DNA of 64,000 nucleotides from Candidatus Opimibacter skivensis (GTDB lineage Bacteria > Bacteroidota > Bacteroidia > Chitinophagales > Saprospiraceae), in NCBI GenBank assembly GCA_016722045.1, contig JADKGY010000008.1, positions 124,001 through 188,000 on the forward strand. The letters are read 5' to 3'. Position numbers and translations under genes: made by a program. Shown here piece by piece: positions 17,784 through 27,606 of the stretch. The notes under the pieces are model-generated. The model had not been told where the DNA came from, ran no database searches, and saw nothing but the letters and a program-made list of their open reading frames with translations. Positions within the stretch are counted from its first letter, which is position 1, and each line of letters opens with the position of its first letter.

Positions 17784-20357
17784 ATGGTCTTTTTAAAGAG
17801 GGCTTTGTGGGGGATGCTTTTTATTCTTACCATCCTATGTGCGCAAGGACAATCACCGCATGGTAAAGAATTTAAAATAAGTTGTAATACCTGTCATACG
17901 GCAGACAACTGGAAAGTTTCCAGAGATTCTGTTTTTTTTAATCACGACACTACGGGATTCGTATTGCAGGGACAACATCGTGCCGTTGATTGCAGGCAGT
18001 GCCATACCACACTTGATTTTGTAAAGACAGAAACAAACTGTGCTTCTTGCCACATCGATATACACCAAGGGACAGTAGGTCAGGATTGTGCAAGATGCCA
18101 TGATTCCAATTCATGGCTCGTCAGCAATATTGCAGAAGTTCACCGGCAAATCGCATTTCCATTATTAGGGGCACACGCTGTCGCCAGTTGTACTGAATGC
18201 CATACTTCAGAAACGAATCTGAGGTTTGCCCCAATAGGTGGCGAATGCATCGATTGTCACAAACAAAACTATGATGCAACGACAAACCCAGATCATAAAA
18301 AAGCAGAATTCTCCACAGATTGTATCATGTGTCATAAAATCGATGCTTTCGAATGGACAGCATCCGGTATTAATCATGATTTCTTTCCGCTCACGCAAGG
18401 ACATGCCATCAATGAATGCGCTGTATGTCATAAGAGCTCAGATTACTCAAGCCTCTCCCCGGAGTGTATAACATGTCATGAGACAGATTATCTATCGACC
18501 ACCAGCCCAAACCATCAGGCAATAAATCTATCCACATCCTGTGCTGAATGCCACACGACCCAGTTAGGTTGGAAGCCAGCGGAATTTAAACTGCACGACG
18601 CACAGTATTTTCCTATTTACAGCGGTACACATAATGGAGCGTGGGATAATTGTGTAGACTGTCACAAAGATCCAGGTAACTATACCACATTCACCTGCAT
18701 TACCTGCCACCGTGATCCCGAAACAAGTAACAAACATGGCGGTGTACAGGGATATTCATATAACAGTACTGCATGTCTGGCGTGTCATCCAAATGGTCAG
18801 GCTGATGGATTGCTTAACCATGACAAGACCAACTTCCCACTGACCGGTGCGCATATATCTGTGGAGTGTCTTAGTTGCCACGCCAATGGTTTTGCAGGAA
18901 CGCCGACACAGTGTGTTGCTTGTCATACCACAGATTTTAATCAATCAACCAACCCAAATCATACTAATCTTGGATTGTCTACGGATTGTGTTACTTGTCA
19001 TACGACAGCGCCCAACTGGACTCCGGCGGCATTTCCAAATCACAACGACTACTATATGCTCTCAGGAGCTCATGCTACAATAGCAAATCAATGTGCAATG
19101 TGTCACCAGGGTAATTATAATAATACGCCCTCTACCTGTACAGGCTGCCATCTAAAGGATTATAATCAATCAACCAATCCAGCTCATTCTACCCTGCACT
19201 TATCCATGGATTGCGCAACCTGCCATTCCGAAATTGCATGGTCTCCATCAACGTTCAATCATGACAACGTTTACGTTTTGAATGGTGCCCACGCTACAAT
19301 TGTTAATCAATGTGCATCATGTCATCAGAACGGAGTTGACAATACACCCACGACATGTATAGGCTGCCATCTTCAGGATTATAACCAAACGACGAACCCA
19401 TCACATACCGGTTTACAATTTTCTACAGACTGTGCTACGTGTCACTCAGAAAATGCGTGGGCACCTGCAACATTTGATCATGATGATAAATATTTCCCCA
19501 TTTATAGTGGCAAACACAAAGGAGTATGGGATCAATGTGTCGATTGTCATACTACCCCGGGTAATTTTGCGGAATACACTTGCGTTACATGCCATGCAAA
19601 TCCTGAGACAGATAATAAACATAATGGCATATCGGGATATGTATATAATAGTGCAGCCTGTCTGGCTTGTCATCCGAACGGAGACGCCCTGGGAGGGTTT
19701 GACCACAATACAACCAATTTTCCACTAACAGGGGCGCACACCACCGTTAATTGTCTGCAGTGTCATGCCAATGGTTATGCAGGAACACCTACCGAATGTG
19801 TGGCGTGCCACAGTGGTGATTTTAATCAAAGTACAAACCCCAATCATGCAGCTCTAAACCTTTCCACAAATTGTGTTTCATGCCACACAACAGCCCCTGG
19901 ATGGAGCCCGGCAACGTTTAATAATCACAATGATTTTTATCCCTTATTGGGTGCACATGCGCCTATTGCTTCGCAATGCATAACCTGTCACAACGGCGAG
20001 TACAATAATACACCCAATACCTGTGTGGGATGTCATCAGACAGAATACAATCAAACTAATGATCCCAACCATCAGTCTGCCCAGTTTCCAACAACCTGTG
20101 CGACGTGTCATACACAAAATGCGTGGACACCTGCAAACTGGAATCACGACAATCTCTACTTCCCGATATACAGCGGAAAGCATAAAAACAAATGGGATCA
20201 ATGTATAGACTGTCACACGAATCCAAATAATTATGCAACATTCACTTGTGTAACGTGTCATAAACAGACACAAACCAACCAGGAACACAATGGAGTGAAT
20301 GGCTACCAATACCTTAGTACAGCTTGTCTGACATGCCATCCGGATGGGAGGGAATAG
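17784..20357 (+). CDS. 34-haem c-type cytochrome
   Basis: About 857 residues with 34 CXXCH motifs. I take ATG 17784 as the start; an in-frame TTG at 17772 would add four residues. A signal peptide ends near AQGQS. The first 13 haems align with those of the 94- and 58-haem proteins (SPHGKE, then IDIHQGTVGQD, then FFPLTQGH). Seven triheme modules follow in the order A-B-B-C-A-B-C, so the first unit carries an extra B. The protein stops directly after a C module. It is the smallest of the three paralogues and closest in style to the 58-haem protein. No sorting domain or anchor is seen. Confidence 0.9.
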   Translation: MVFLKRALWGMLFILTILCAQGQSPHGKEFKISCNTCHTADNWKVSRDSVFFNHDTTGFVLQGQHRAVDCRQCHTTLDFVKTETNCASCHIDIHQGTVGQDCARCHDSNSWLVSNIAEVHRQIAFPLLGAHAVASCTECHTSETNLRFAPIGGECIDCHKQNYDATTNPDHKKAEFSTDCIMCHKIDAFEWTASGINHDFFPLTQGHAINECAVCHKSSDYSSLSPECITCHETDYLSTTSPNHQAINLSTSCAECHTTQLGWKPAEFKLHDAQYFPIYSGTHNGAWDNCVDCHKDPGNYTTFTCITCHRDPETSNKHGGVQGYSYNSTACLACHPNGQADGLLNHDKTNFPLTGAHISVECLSCHANGFAGTPTQCVACHTTDFNQSTNPNHTNLGLSTDCVTCHTTAPNWTPAAFPNHNDYYMLSGAHATIANQCAMCHQGNYNNTPSTCTGCHLKDYNQSTNPAHSTLHLSMDCATCHSEIAWSPSTFNHDNVYVLNGAHATIVNQCASCHQNGVDNTPTTCIGCHLQDYNQTTNPSHTGLQFSTDCATCHSENAWAPATFDHDDKYFPIYSGKHKGVWDQCVDCHTTPGNFAEYTCVTCHANPETDNKHNGISGYVYNSAACLACHPNGDALGGFDHNTTNFPLTGAHTTVNCLQCHANGYAGTPTECVACHSGDFNQSTNPNHAALNLSTNCVSCHTTAPGWSPATFNNHNDFYPLLGAHAPIASQCITCHNGEYNNTPNTCVGCHQTEYNQTNDPNHQSAQFPTTCATCHTQNAWTPANWNHDNLYFPIYSGKHKNKWDQCIDCHTNPNNYATFTCVTCHKQTQTNQEHNGVNGYQYLSTACLTCHPDGRE

Positions 20358-20579
20358 AAGTCAACCAGAACCCCATAGCTTGTAGTGATACCAATCATGA
20401 GCAGTCCTGATAATGCTCATGGGTGTTCTTGGTCTCGATCCGGACCTTTGTCCCAGGATTAATGAAGGGCTCTACATAATAATACATTAAAAAACCCCAT
20501 CCAGAGCTAAAGAGTCAATGGACCCAATAAGATTTTAGGGGCACAAAATCTAATAAATAAAAAAAGGGGCCAGATTTAA

Positions 20580-20610
20580 TTGCAAGAGACTAATACAAGT
20601 AGTATATTTG
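20580..20610 (+). promoter_or_regulatory. Bacteroidota-type promoter of the 58-haem cytochrome gene
   Basis: TTG (20580-20582), a 20-base spacer and TATATTTG (20603-20610) match the Bacteroidota -33/-7 consensus. The -7 box and the following ten bases, up to the ACTCCACAA segment, nearly repeat the sequence after the 94-haem promoter. The 13-bp inverted repeat found at that promoter is absent here. Confidence 0.6.
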
Positions 20611-20628
20611 TATTCCACTCCACAATAA

Positions 20629-20707
20629 GACGCATCGTATAAGCGTCATCATCTTGCCCTTTATTAAATGAACCAAGCCCTCAGGATATTTTCCTTATAG
20701 GGTTTTT
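20629..20707 (+). promoter_or_regulatory. structured leader with terminator-like hairpin
   Basis: Hairpin 1 is GACGC (20629-20633), a 9-nt loop and GCGTC (20643-20647). Hairpin 2 combines CCCT (20678-20681) with AGGG (20699-20702) around AGGA/TCCT (20683-20695), followed by five Ts (20703-20707). The second looks like a Rho-independent terminator placed 31 bases before the start codon, so transcription attenuation of the 58-haem gene is possible (inference). Confidence 0.45.
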
Positions 20708-20738
20708 GTGGGTTTGATTATTTTTAGAGAAATAACAG

Positions 20739-23700
20739 ATGGACTGGTTTAGAAGGGAATTGTGTGGAATATTTTTAATTCTTTGTGTAGTGTGGGCACA
20801 GGGTCAGTCCCCTCATGGTAAAGAATTAAAAATAAGTTGTGAGGCCTGTCACACCTCCGACAGTTGGACTGTTTCCAAAGACTCTATTTCCTTTAATCAC
20901 GACACAACACGATTCTTACTGCAAGGTGAGCACAAAGTGGTTGATTGCAGGCAGTGCCACACATCGCTTGAGTTCTCAAAAGCCGAGACCAATTGTGTTT
21001 CTTGCCATATCGATATTCACCAGGGTACAGTTGGTCAGGATTGCGCAAGGTGCCATGATTCAAAATCGTGGTTAGTAAGCAACATCGCAGAAGTCCACAG
21101 ACAAATATCTTTTCCATTGCTGGGGGCACACGCGCTCGCCTCATGTACAGAATGCCATACATCCGAAACAAGCCTGAGATTTGCTCCCATAGGCAATGAA
21201 TGTTTCAATTGTCATCAAAATAATTATGAGGCAACGACAAACCCTGATCATAAAAAAGCAGGCTTCTCTACAGAATGTATTGAATGCCACAAGATCGATG
21301 CATTTGTATGGACAGCTGCAGGTATCAATCATGATTTTTTCCCACTTACACAGGGTCATGCTATTACTGAATGCGCGACCTGTCACAAGGGATCAGACTA
21401 TTCAAAAATCTCTCCCGAGTGCGTCACCTGCCACGAAAAAGACTTTCTTTCTACCACCAGCCCAAACCATCAGGCCATTAATATTTCAACATCTTGTGTA
21501 GAATGTCATACGACACAGCCAGGATGGAGACCAGCCGAATTTAAACAGCATGATGCGCAATACTTTCCCATTTACAGCGGAGCGCATAATGGAGCCTGGG
21601 ATAATTGTGTAGACTGTCATAAAGATCAAAGCAACTATTCCATTTTTACCTGCATCACCTGTCACAGCAATCCTGAAACAGACAACAAACATAATTCTGT
21701 ATTAGGATATTCATATAGCAGTACTGCATGTCTTGCGTGTCATCCAAATGGAAAGGCCGATGGAACGTTTAATCACAACCTGACGAATTTTCCACTGACA
21801 GGTGCTCACACTACGGTCGAATGTCTGAGTTGTCACGCAAATGGATTTACCGGAACACCAACACAGTGTGTGGCGTGTCATACCACAGATTATAATCAAT
21901 CCATCAACCCTAACCATGTCAATCTTGGATTGTCAACAGATTGTGTTTCTTGTCACACTACAGCCCCTAACTGGACTCCTGCCGCATTTCCAAATCACAA
22001 TGATTTTTATGTCCTCAATGGCGCGCATGCCAAAATAGCCAATGAATGTGCTTCCTGTCACCAAGGTGAGTATAATAATACACCAACTACATGCGTGGGT
22101 TGCCATCTTCAGGATTATAATCAAACCGATGCCCCATCGCATACAGCGCTTCATTTTTCAATGGAATGTGCATCTTGTCATACCGAAAATTCGTGGTCGC
22201 CTGTAACATTTGATCACAATGCAACAAACTTTCCTTTGACAGGTGCACACGCGACAGTTGAGTGTCTGAGTTGTCACGCCAACGGATATACAGGAACGCC
22301 AACGGAATGTCAGTCCTGTCACACAACAGATTTCAATCAAACCCTTAACCCGAAACATCAAGCACTTGGTTTTTCGATGGACTGTGCGACATGTCATACT
22401 ACACAACCCGGATGGAAACCGGCAACACTAGTCAATCATAATGATTATTACGTTTTATCCGGAGCGCATGCAGTCATCTCGACACAATGTGCAAGCTGTC
22501 ATAATGGAGATTATAACAACACACCCAATACCTGCTCCGGATGCCATCTTCAGGACTATAATCAAACCACGAATCCACCCCACATAACGCTGCAGTTTTC
22601 TCAAGACTGTGCTTCGTGCCATAGTGAGTCGGCCTGGGCGCCTGCAACATTTGACCATGACGGACAGCACTTTCCCATCTATAGCGGATCGCATAAAGGA
22701 CAATGGAACCAGTGTACGGATTGTCATACGACACCGGGTAACTATTCTTTATTTACATGTATCACTTGCCATGCAAATCCCGAAACCGATCAGAAACATA
22801 ATGGAATCAGTGGATATGTATACAATAGTTCAGCCTGTCTCGCCTGTCATCCAAACGGTGAAGGGCAGGGCGGATTTGATCACAACACCACAAACTTCCC
22901 ACTGACTGGCGCACACGAGAGTGTCAATTGCCTGCAGTGTCATAGTAATGGCTACGCCGGCACACCTACCGAATGTGTGGCCTGTCATGCTGCAAATTTT
23001 AATCAAAGCATAAATCCCAATCATACATCTCTGGGCATTTCTACAGACTGTATTACATGTCATACTACTTCACCAGGCTGGAATCCTGCCACATTTAACA
23101 ATCATAATGATTATTATGCCCTCAACGGTGCACATGCGTTGATCGCTACTCAATGTATCACCTGTCATAATGGTGATTATAACAATACACCAAACACCTG
23201 TGTCGGATGTCATCAGGCAAACTATAACGGGACCACGAATCCTTCTCATACTGCATTACAGCTTTCTACAGATTGTGCAACTTGTCATTCGGAGTCAACG
23301 TGGTCGCCTGCAAATTTCCCTAATCATAATGATTTTTATCCACTCAATGGTGCCCATGCCGCAATAGCAAATCAATGTGCGTCATGCCACAGCGGAGCCT
23401 ACAACAACGCACCGACTACTTGTGTGGGTTGCCACCAGGACAATTACAATGCAACTACCAATCCATCACATGTCGCCCTTGGATTCGGAACTGATTGTGT
23501 CAGTTGTCATAGCGAAACAGCGTGGACCCCGGCTAACTTTAATCATGATGCCCAATATTTTCCAATCTATAGTGGCACTCATCAGGGCGTGTGGAACCAA
23601 TGTTCAGAGTGCCATACCACACCTGGAAATTATGCTCTGTTTACATGTGTAACCTGTCATGCCAATCCGGAAACAGACCAACAGCATAATGGGATAAATG

Positions 23701-25094
23701 GGTATGTCTATAATAGTTCAGCGTGTTTTGCCTGTCACCCAAACGGGCAGGGCCAGGGAGGATTTGATCACAACTCAACCAACTTTCCGCTGACGGGTGC
23801 ACATACAACAGTGAATTGCCTTAATTGTCATTCTGCAGGATATGCGGGTACACCTACGAATTGTGACGCATGTCATTTAACTGATTTCAATCAGGCGACA
23901 AATCCAAATCATGTGGCTTTGAATTTCTCTACTGATTGTGCAAGCTGCCACACGACTGCTCCCAACTGGAATCCAGCAACAATGTCTAATCACAATCAAT
24001 ATTATGTTTTAGAAGGCGCGCATGCCGTTATTGCCAATCAGTGTGCAACTTGCCATAATGGAAATTATAACAACACGCCAAATACATGTGTAGGATGTCA
24101 CCTGAGTGATTACAATGCGACCAATAATCCTTCACATCAGGCACTTAATTTTTCAACAGATTGTGCATCATGTCATATGCAGACAAATTGGTCACCCGCG
24201 GAGTATACACAACATGACGATTCTTATTTCCCGATCTATAGCGGTGGGCATCAGGGTGCATGGGACCAATGTACTGACTGTCATACTAATCCAAACAATT
24301 ATTCAGTATACACATGTATCACGTGCCATGCTAATCCACAAACGAATCAGCAGCATACCGGTGTCAATGGGTATATATATCAAAATGCAGCATGTTTTGC
24401 ATGCCATCCAACCGGCAATGCACAAGGTGCGTTTGATCATAATGCTTCTAATTTCCCACTGACGGGAGCGCACTTGTCTGTCAATTGTGTTGATTGTCAT
24501 GCAGGAGGATATGCAGGGACGCCTACAAATTGTGATGCATGCCATATGTCGAATTTTAATCAGGCCAGTAATCCGAACCATGTTGCCTTAGGATTGTCAA
24601 CAGACTGCGCTACTTGTCATACTACAGCGCCAAACTGGAACCCTGCATTATTTCCTAACCACAATAATTATTATCAGTTGCAGGGAGCCCATGCATCTAT
24701 TGCAAACCAATGTGCAACATGTCATAACGGAAACTATAATAACACACCGAATACTTGTGTCGGATGCCACCTAAGTGAGTATAATCAGACAAACGATCCG
24801 AACCATCAAGCCGCCCAGTTTCCAACGACCTGTGCAACCTGTCATTCGCAAAATGCATGGACACCATCAACATGGGATCATGACAATCTGTATTTTCCAA
24901 TCTATAGTGGTGCACATAAAAACAAATGGGATCAATGCAGTGATTGTCACACTAATTCGAATAATTATGCAGTTTTTACTTGTGTCACCTGTCATCAGCA
25001 AAACCAAACAAACAATCAGCACCAGGGAGTCAATGGCTACCAATACAACAGCAATGCATGTTACAATTGTCATCCAAATGGTCAAGCCGATTAA
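20739..25094 (+). CDS. 58-haem c-type cytochrome
   Basis: A 1451-residue exported protein with 58 CXXCH motifs by direct count. A signal peptide (to about residue 22, AQGQS) precedes the shared 13-haem region. Fifteen triheme modules follow as A-B-A-B-C, A-B-B-C, A-B-C, A-B-C, so two of the units are irregular. The final module ends CYNCHP. The last two units resemble those of the 94-haem protein, including NTPNTC and YFPIYSG motifs. There is no anchor or secretion-sorting domain. The beta-barrel gene begins five bases after its stop codon, so the two are almost certainly co-expressed, which hints at a physical partnership. Confidence 0.9.
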   Translation: MDWFRRELCGIFLILCVVWAQGQSPHGKELKISCEACHTSDSWTVSKDSISFNHDTTRFLLQGEHKVVDCRQCHTSLEFSKAETNCVSCHIDIHQGTVGQDCARCHDSKSWLVSNIAEVHRQISFPLLGAHALASCTECHTSETSLRFAPIGNECFNCHQNNYEATTNPDHKKAGFSTECIECHKIDAFVWTAAGINHDFFPLTQGHAITECATCHKGSDYSKISPECVTCHEKDFLSTTSPNHQAINISTSCVECHTTQPGWRPAEFKQHDAQYFPIYSGAHNGAWDNCVDCHKDQSNYSIFTCITCHSNPETDNKHNSVLGYSYSSTACLACHPNGKADGTFNHNLTNFPLTGAHTTVECLSCHANGFTGTPTQCVACHTTDYNQSINPNHVNLGLSTDCVSCHTTAPNWTPAAFPNHNDFYVLNGAHAKIANECASCHQGEYNNTPTTCVGCHLQDYNQTDAPSHTALHFSMECASCHTENSWSPVTFDHNATNFPLTGAHATVECLSCHANGYTGTPTECQSCHTTDFNQTLNPKHQALGFSMDCATCHTTQPGWKPATLVNHNDYYVLSGAHAVISTQCASCHNGDYNNTPNTCSGCHLQDYNQTTNPPHITLQFSQDCASCHSESAWAPATFDHDGQHFPIYSGSHKGQWNQCTDCHTTPGNYSLFTCITCHANPETDQKHNGISGYVYNSSACLACHPNGEGQGGFDHNTTNFPLTGAHESVNCLQCHSNGYAGTPTECVACHAANFNQSINPNHTSLGISTDCITCHTTSPGWNPATFNNHNDYYALNGAHALIATQCITCHNGDYNNTPNTCVGCHQANYNGTTNPSHTALQLSTDCATCHSESTWSPANFPNHNDFYPLNGAHAAIANQCASCHSGAYNNAPTTCVGCHQDNYNATTNPSHVALGFGTDCVSCHSETAWTPANFNHDAQYFPIYSGTHQGVWNQCSECHTTPGNYALFTCVTCHANPETDQQHNGINGYVYNSSACFACHPNGQGQGGFDHNSTNFPLTGAHTTVNCLNCHSAGYAGTPTNCDACHLTDFNQATNPNHVALNFSTDCASCHTTAPNWNPATMSNHNQYYVLEGAHAVIANQCATCHNGNYNNTPNTCVGCHLSDYNATNNPSHQALNFSTDCASCHMQTNWSPAEYTQHDDSYFPIYSGGHQGAWDQCTDCHTNPNNYSVYTCITCHANPQTNQQHTGVNGYIYQNAACFACHPTGNAQGAFDHNASNFPLTGAHLSVNCVDCHAGGYAGTPTNCDACHMSNFNQASNPNHVALGLSTDCATCHTTAPNWNPALFPNHNNYYQLQGAHASIANQCATCHNGNYNNTPNTCVGCHLSEYNQTNDPNHQAAQFPTTCATCHSQNAWTPSTWDHDNLYFPIYSGAHKNKWDQCSDCHTNSNNYAVFTCVTCHQQNQTNNQHQGVNGYQYNSNACYNCHPNGQAD

Positions 25095-25099
25095 TAGTT

Positions 25100-26743
25100 A
25101 TGAAGGAATCAAGGGTTAGACGCATACTTATAGTCGCTCTGCTTTTTATGAGCGGAATAACTGTATTCGGGCAGAATGCAACTATGGATACTATTGGGGG
25201 GGAAGTTTCATACAAAACATCCCTGAGCATATATGTGAAATTTGAATCTACAAAGGACATAAAAATTGGAGATACGTTATATATGCTAAGTGGGCAAACG
25301 ATAATGCCGGTTCTAATCGTAAAATACATTTCATCAACATCTTGTGTCGGAACACCACTGACAGATCAGGGCATTGAGAAGGGAACTAAGATCATCGCTC
25401 GGGTAGAAGCGAAAAAAGAAAAACCACAACCACCAGCGGTCACCTCCGAATTGAATCCGGTAATAAAGGAAGCACAGGGCATAACAGAAGCAGAGGACAT
25501 AAACAATACCCAGTCGCAAAAAAAAGCGGTTAAGAAAATAGAAAAACTGCAGGGTCGTATTATGGCAGCCTCGTACCTCAATTATTCAGGCCATCCTCAA
25601 TTTGATAAACAACGGATGCGCTATACGCTCACATTCAATGCTAATCATATCGCCAATACGGGGCTTTCTGCCGAGAGTTATATTTCCTTCAGACACACTA
25701 TCAATGAATGGCAGGATGTAAAAGACAATTTCAAACAAGCGTTTAAAATATATTCACTTGCATTCCAATACGATGTGAATGAGAGTACACGATTTTGGGT
25801 GGGACGTAAAATAAATTTCAATATTTCAAATATTGGTGCGATTGATGGAATACAAGCTGAGAAAAACTTCAACAAAACACTCGTTGGTGTTTTTGCGGGC
25901 TCAAGACCTGATCTTACAGACTACGGCTTCAACTTTGATTTAAAACAGTATGGTGCTTACGTGGGCAATACCATTGAAGGAAAAAATGGATCCATCCAAA
26001 ACACACTCGCTATAGCCGAACAAAGAAATCATAATTCGACTGATCGCAGATTTGCCTATCTCCAGCATTTGAACTCCGCTATCAAACGCATCAATATATT
26101 TACTTCGTTTGAATTTGATCTTTACAAAGTGATCAATGAAAAACCGAAGAACACATTTGATATCACAAGTGTATATTTTTCATTGCGCTACCGCGCATCT
26201 GATAAGCTTTCATTGTTTGGCTCATACGATGCACGTAAAAACATTATATATTACGAAACCTACAAGAACTTCATTGATCAGTTACTTGAGGATGAAACCC
26301 GCCAAGGGTTTAGGTTTAGTTTCAACTATCATCCATTTAAGAAAATAACCGTTGGGTCAAGTGCCGGATATAGGTTTCAGAAAGGAAATCCAACGGCCTC
26401 AACTAACCTGAATAGCTACCTCACGATTTCAAGAGTACCGGGACTAGACGTGTCCGCTACAGTATCGGCCACCCTCATTCATTCTGTTTATCTGGACGGA
26501 CTTATATATGGTGTCCGCGCGTCAAGGGATATCATCAATGGTAAGCTGTATGGCGAAGCGGAATTCAGAGTGGTAGATTACAAGTACAAAAATGTTGAAT
26601 TCCCTTTAAAACAATATATTGCAGCGACAAGCCTTTCCTGGAGAATTTTGAAAAAACTCTCGTTTGCTTTTAATTATGAGGCTGAAATTCAGAACAAGAA
26701 AGTAACCAGCAGAATTTACACCAATATCATTCAGCGGTTCTGA
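25100..26743 (+). CDS. predicted outer-membrane beta-barrel, possible porin partner of the cytochromes
   Basis: 547 residues from ATG 25100; an upstream in-frame start would intrude into the previous gene and precede no signal sequence. A signal peptide ends near VFGQ. Residues about 25-100 form a small beta-rich periplasmic domain, 105-165 a Lys/Glu/Pro-rich linker, and from about 170 to the end run alternating amphipathic strands typical of a barrel of roughly 16 strands. The last residues, IYTNIIQRF, end in Phe as BAM substrates do. It has no CXXCH or N-terminal CXXC and is not recognisably MtrB. Its position directly behind the 58-haem gene suggests a porin-cytochrome conduit (inference). 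Confidence 0.7.
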   Translation: MKESRVRRILIVALLFMSGITVFGQNATMDTIGGEVSYKTSLSIYVKFESTKDIKIGDTLYMLSGQTIMPVLIVKYISSTSCVGTPLTDQGIEKGTKIIARVEAKKEKPQPPAVTSELNPVIKEAQGITEAEDINNTQSQKKAVKKIEKLQGRIMAASYLNYSGHPQFDKQRMRYTLTFNANHIANTGLSAESYISFRHTINEWQDVKDNFKQAFKIYSLAFQYDVNESTRFWVGRKINFNISNIGAIDGIQAEKNFNKTLVGVFAGSRPDLTDYGFNFDLKQYGAYVGNTIEGKNGSIQNTLAIAEQRNHNSTDRRFAYLQHLNSAIKRINIFTSFEFDLYKVINEKPKNTFDITSVYFSLRYRASDKLSLFGSYDARKNIIYYETYKNFIDQLLEDETRQGFRFSFNYHPFKKITVGSSAGYRFQKGNPTASTNLNSYLTISRVPGLDVSATVSATLIHSVYLDGLIYGVRASRDIINGKLYGEAEFRVVDYKYKNVEFPLKQYIAATSLSWRILKKLSFAFNYEAEIQNKKVTSRIYTNIIQRF

Positions 26744-26804
26744 CAATAGCATGGGGTCTATATCGTGTCAGAAATATTTCATAGCTTAAGGCAAAAAAAA
26801 CAAT

Positions 26805-27551
26805 ATGTACATGAAAAAACTTTTATTGGCAATCGGAATAGCAGGTATGCTCCTGGCGTGTAATTCCAAACCGAAAGTGATTGAGGCAGATAGCTCAACA
26901 CCTGTAACTCAACAACCGATGGTTGACGAATCAGCGACGAAATTGCACAAGGTCGTGGTCGAAGAAATATTAAATACCGAGAAATACAGCTATCTCAATG
27001 TGTCGGAAGGTGGTGAGACCTTCTGGATAGCTATTCCCAAAAAAGAAATTGAAAAAGGTGGTACATACTACTATCGTGGCGGGCTGAAAAAAACAAATTT
27101 TGAAAGCGCTGAATACAAAAGAGTATTTGAAACCCTCTATCTCGTATCGGATGTAAGTAAAGATCCTGGTATGACGGGAATGGGCGGAGGGGGAAACCCA
27201 CATGCTAACCTAAGCAACACCACACCGGCAGACAAGAACATGAAAATTGAAACACCCCCGGGAGGAATTACAATAAGTGAATTATTTGCCAACAGAAAGA
27301 AGTATGAGGGGCAAACGGTAAAAATAAGGGGCAAATGTGTAAAGCTGAACAACATGATCATGAACCGCAATTGGATTCATCTTCAGGATGGCTCAACGAA
27401 AGACAATAAAATTGATTTAACGATTACCACTACTGAAGATATCCCACTTGGTGCAGTTGTAACGGTTGAAGGCAAAATAGCACTGAACAAAGACTTCGGA
27501 GCGGGATATAAGTATGAAATTATCATGGAAGAAGCACAGGTCCTGCAATAA
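26805..27551 (+). CDS. OB-fold lipoprotein
   Basis: About 248 residues; ATG 26811 (MKKLLLAIG) is an equally good start. The signal peptide ends in a lipobox (GMLLAC), so it is a lipoprotein. The first domain contains GETFWIAIPKKEIEKGGTYYY. After a Gly-rich linker (GMGGGGNP), the C-terminal 95 residues (ISELFANRKKYEGQTVKIRG to the end) read as an OB-fold of the kind found beside multihaem cytochrome genes such as nrfJ-like ones. It lies 61 bp after the barrel gene and 55 bp before ccsBA. A role in cytochrome assembly or surface attachment is possible; no function is established. Confidence 0.7.
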   Translation: MYMKKLLLAIGIAGMLLACNSKPKVIEADSSTPVTQQPMVDESATKLHKVVVEEILNTEKYSYLNVSEGGETFWIAIPKKEIEKGGTYYYRGGLKKTNFESAEYKRVFETLYLVSDVSKDPGMTGMGGGGNPHANLSNTTPADKNMKIETPPGGITISELFANRKKYEGQTVKIRGKCVKLNNMIMNRNWIHLQDGSTKDNKIDLTITTTEDIPLGAVVTVEGKIALNKDFGAGYKYEIIMEEAQVLQ

Positions 27552-27606
27552 AACAGATCTGATTTAAAATCATCCCCGGTTTTCGGGTATAAGAGCACAG
27601 AACATC

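Larger units (their letters stand above)
20358..20738 (+). other. intergenic region with hairpin, promoter and leader
   Basis: A 381-bp gap. A perfect 8-bp hairpin (CATGAGCA, 10-nt loop, TGCTCATG, 20396-20421) lies 39 bp after the 34-haem stop codon and may end or stabilise that transcript, although no T-tract follows. The right half holds the promoter and leader of the 58-haem gene, listed separately. I see no ORF. Confidence 0.55.

Noticed and set aside
8925..24915. Many open frames of 60-145 codons on the minus strand opposite the cytochrome genes
   Set aside because: They arise because the frequent TGTCAT and CAC codons of CXXCH segments leave the opposite strand without stops. They have no family motifs and repeat with the haem units.
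10504..25094. Type IX secretion of the giant cytochromes
   Set aside because: All three have signal peptides but end immediately after the last haem motif. No type A or type B C-terminal sorting domain is present, unlike the two large surface proteins in the window.
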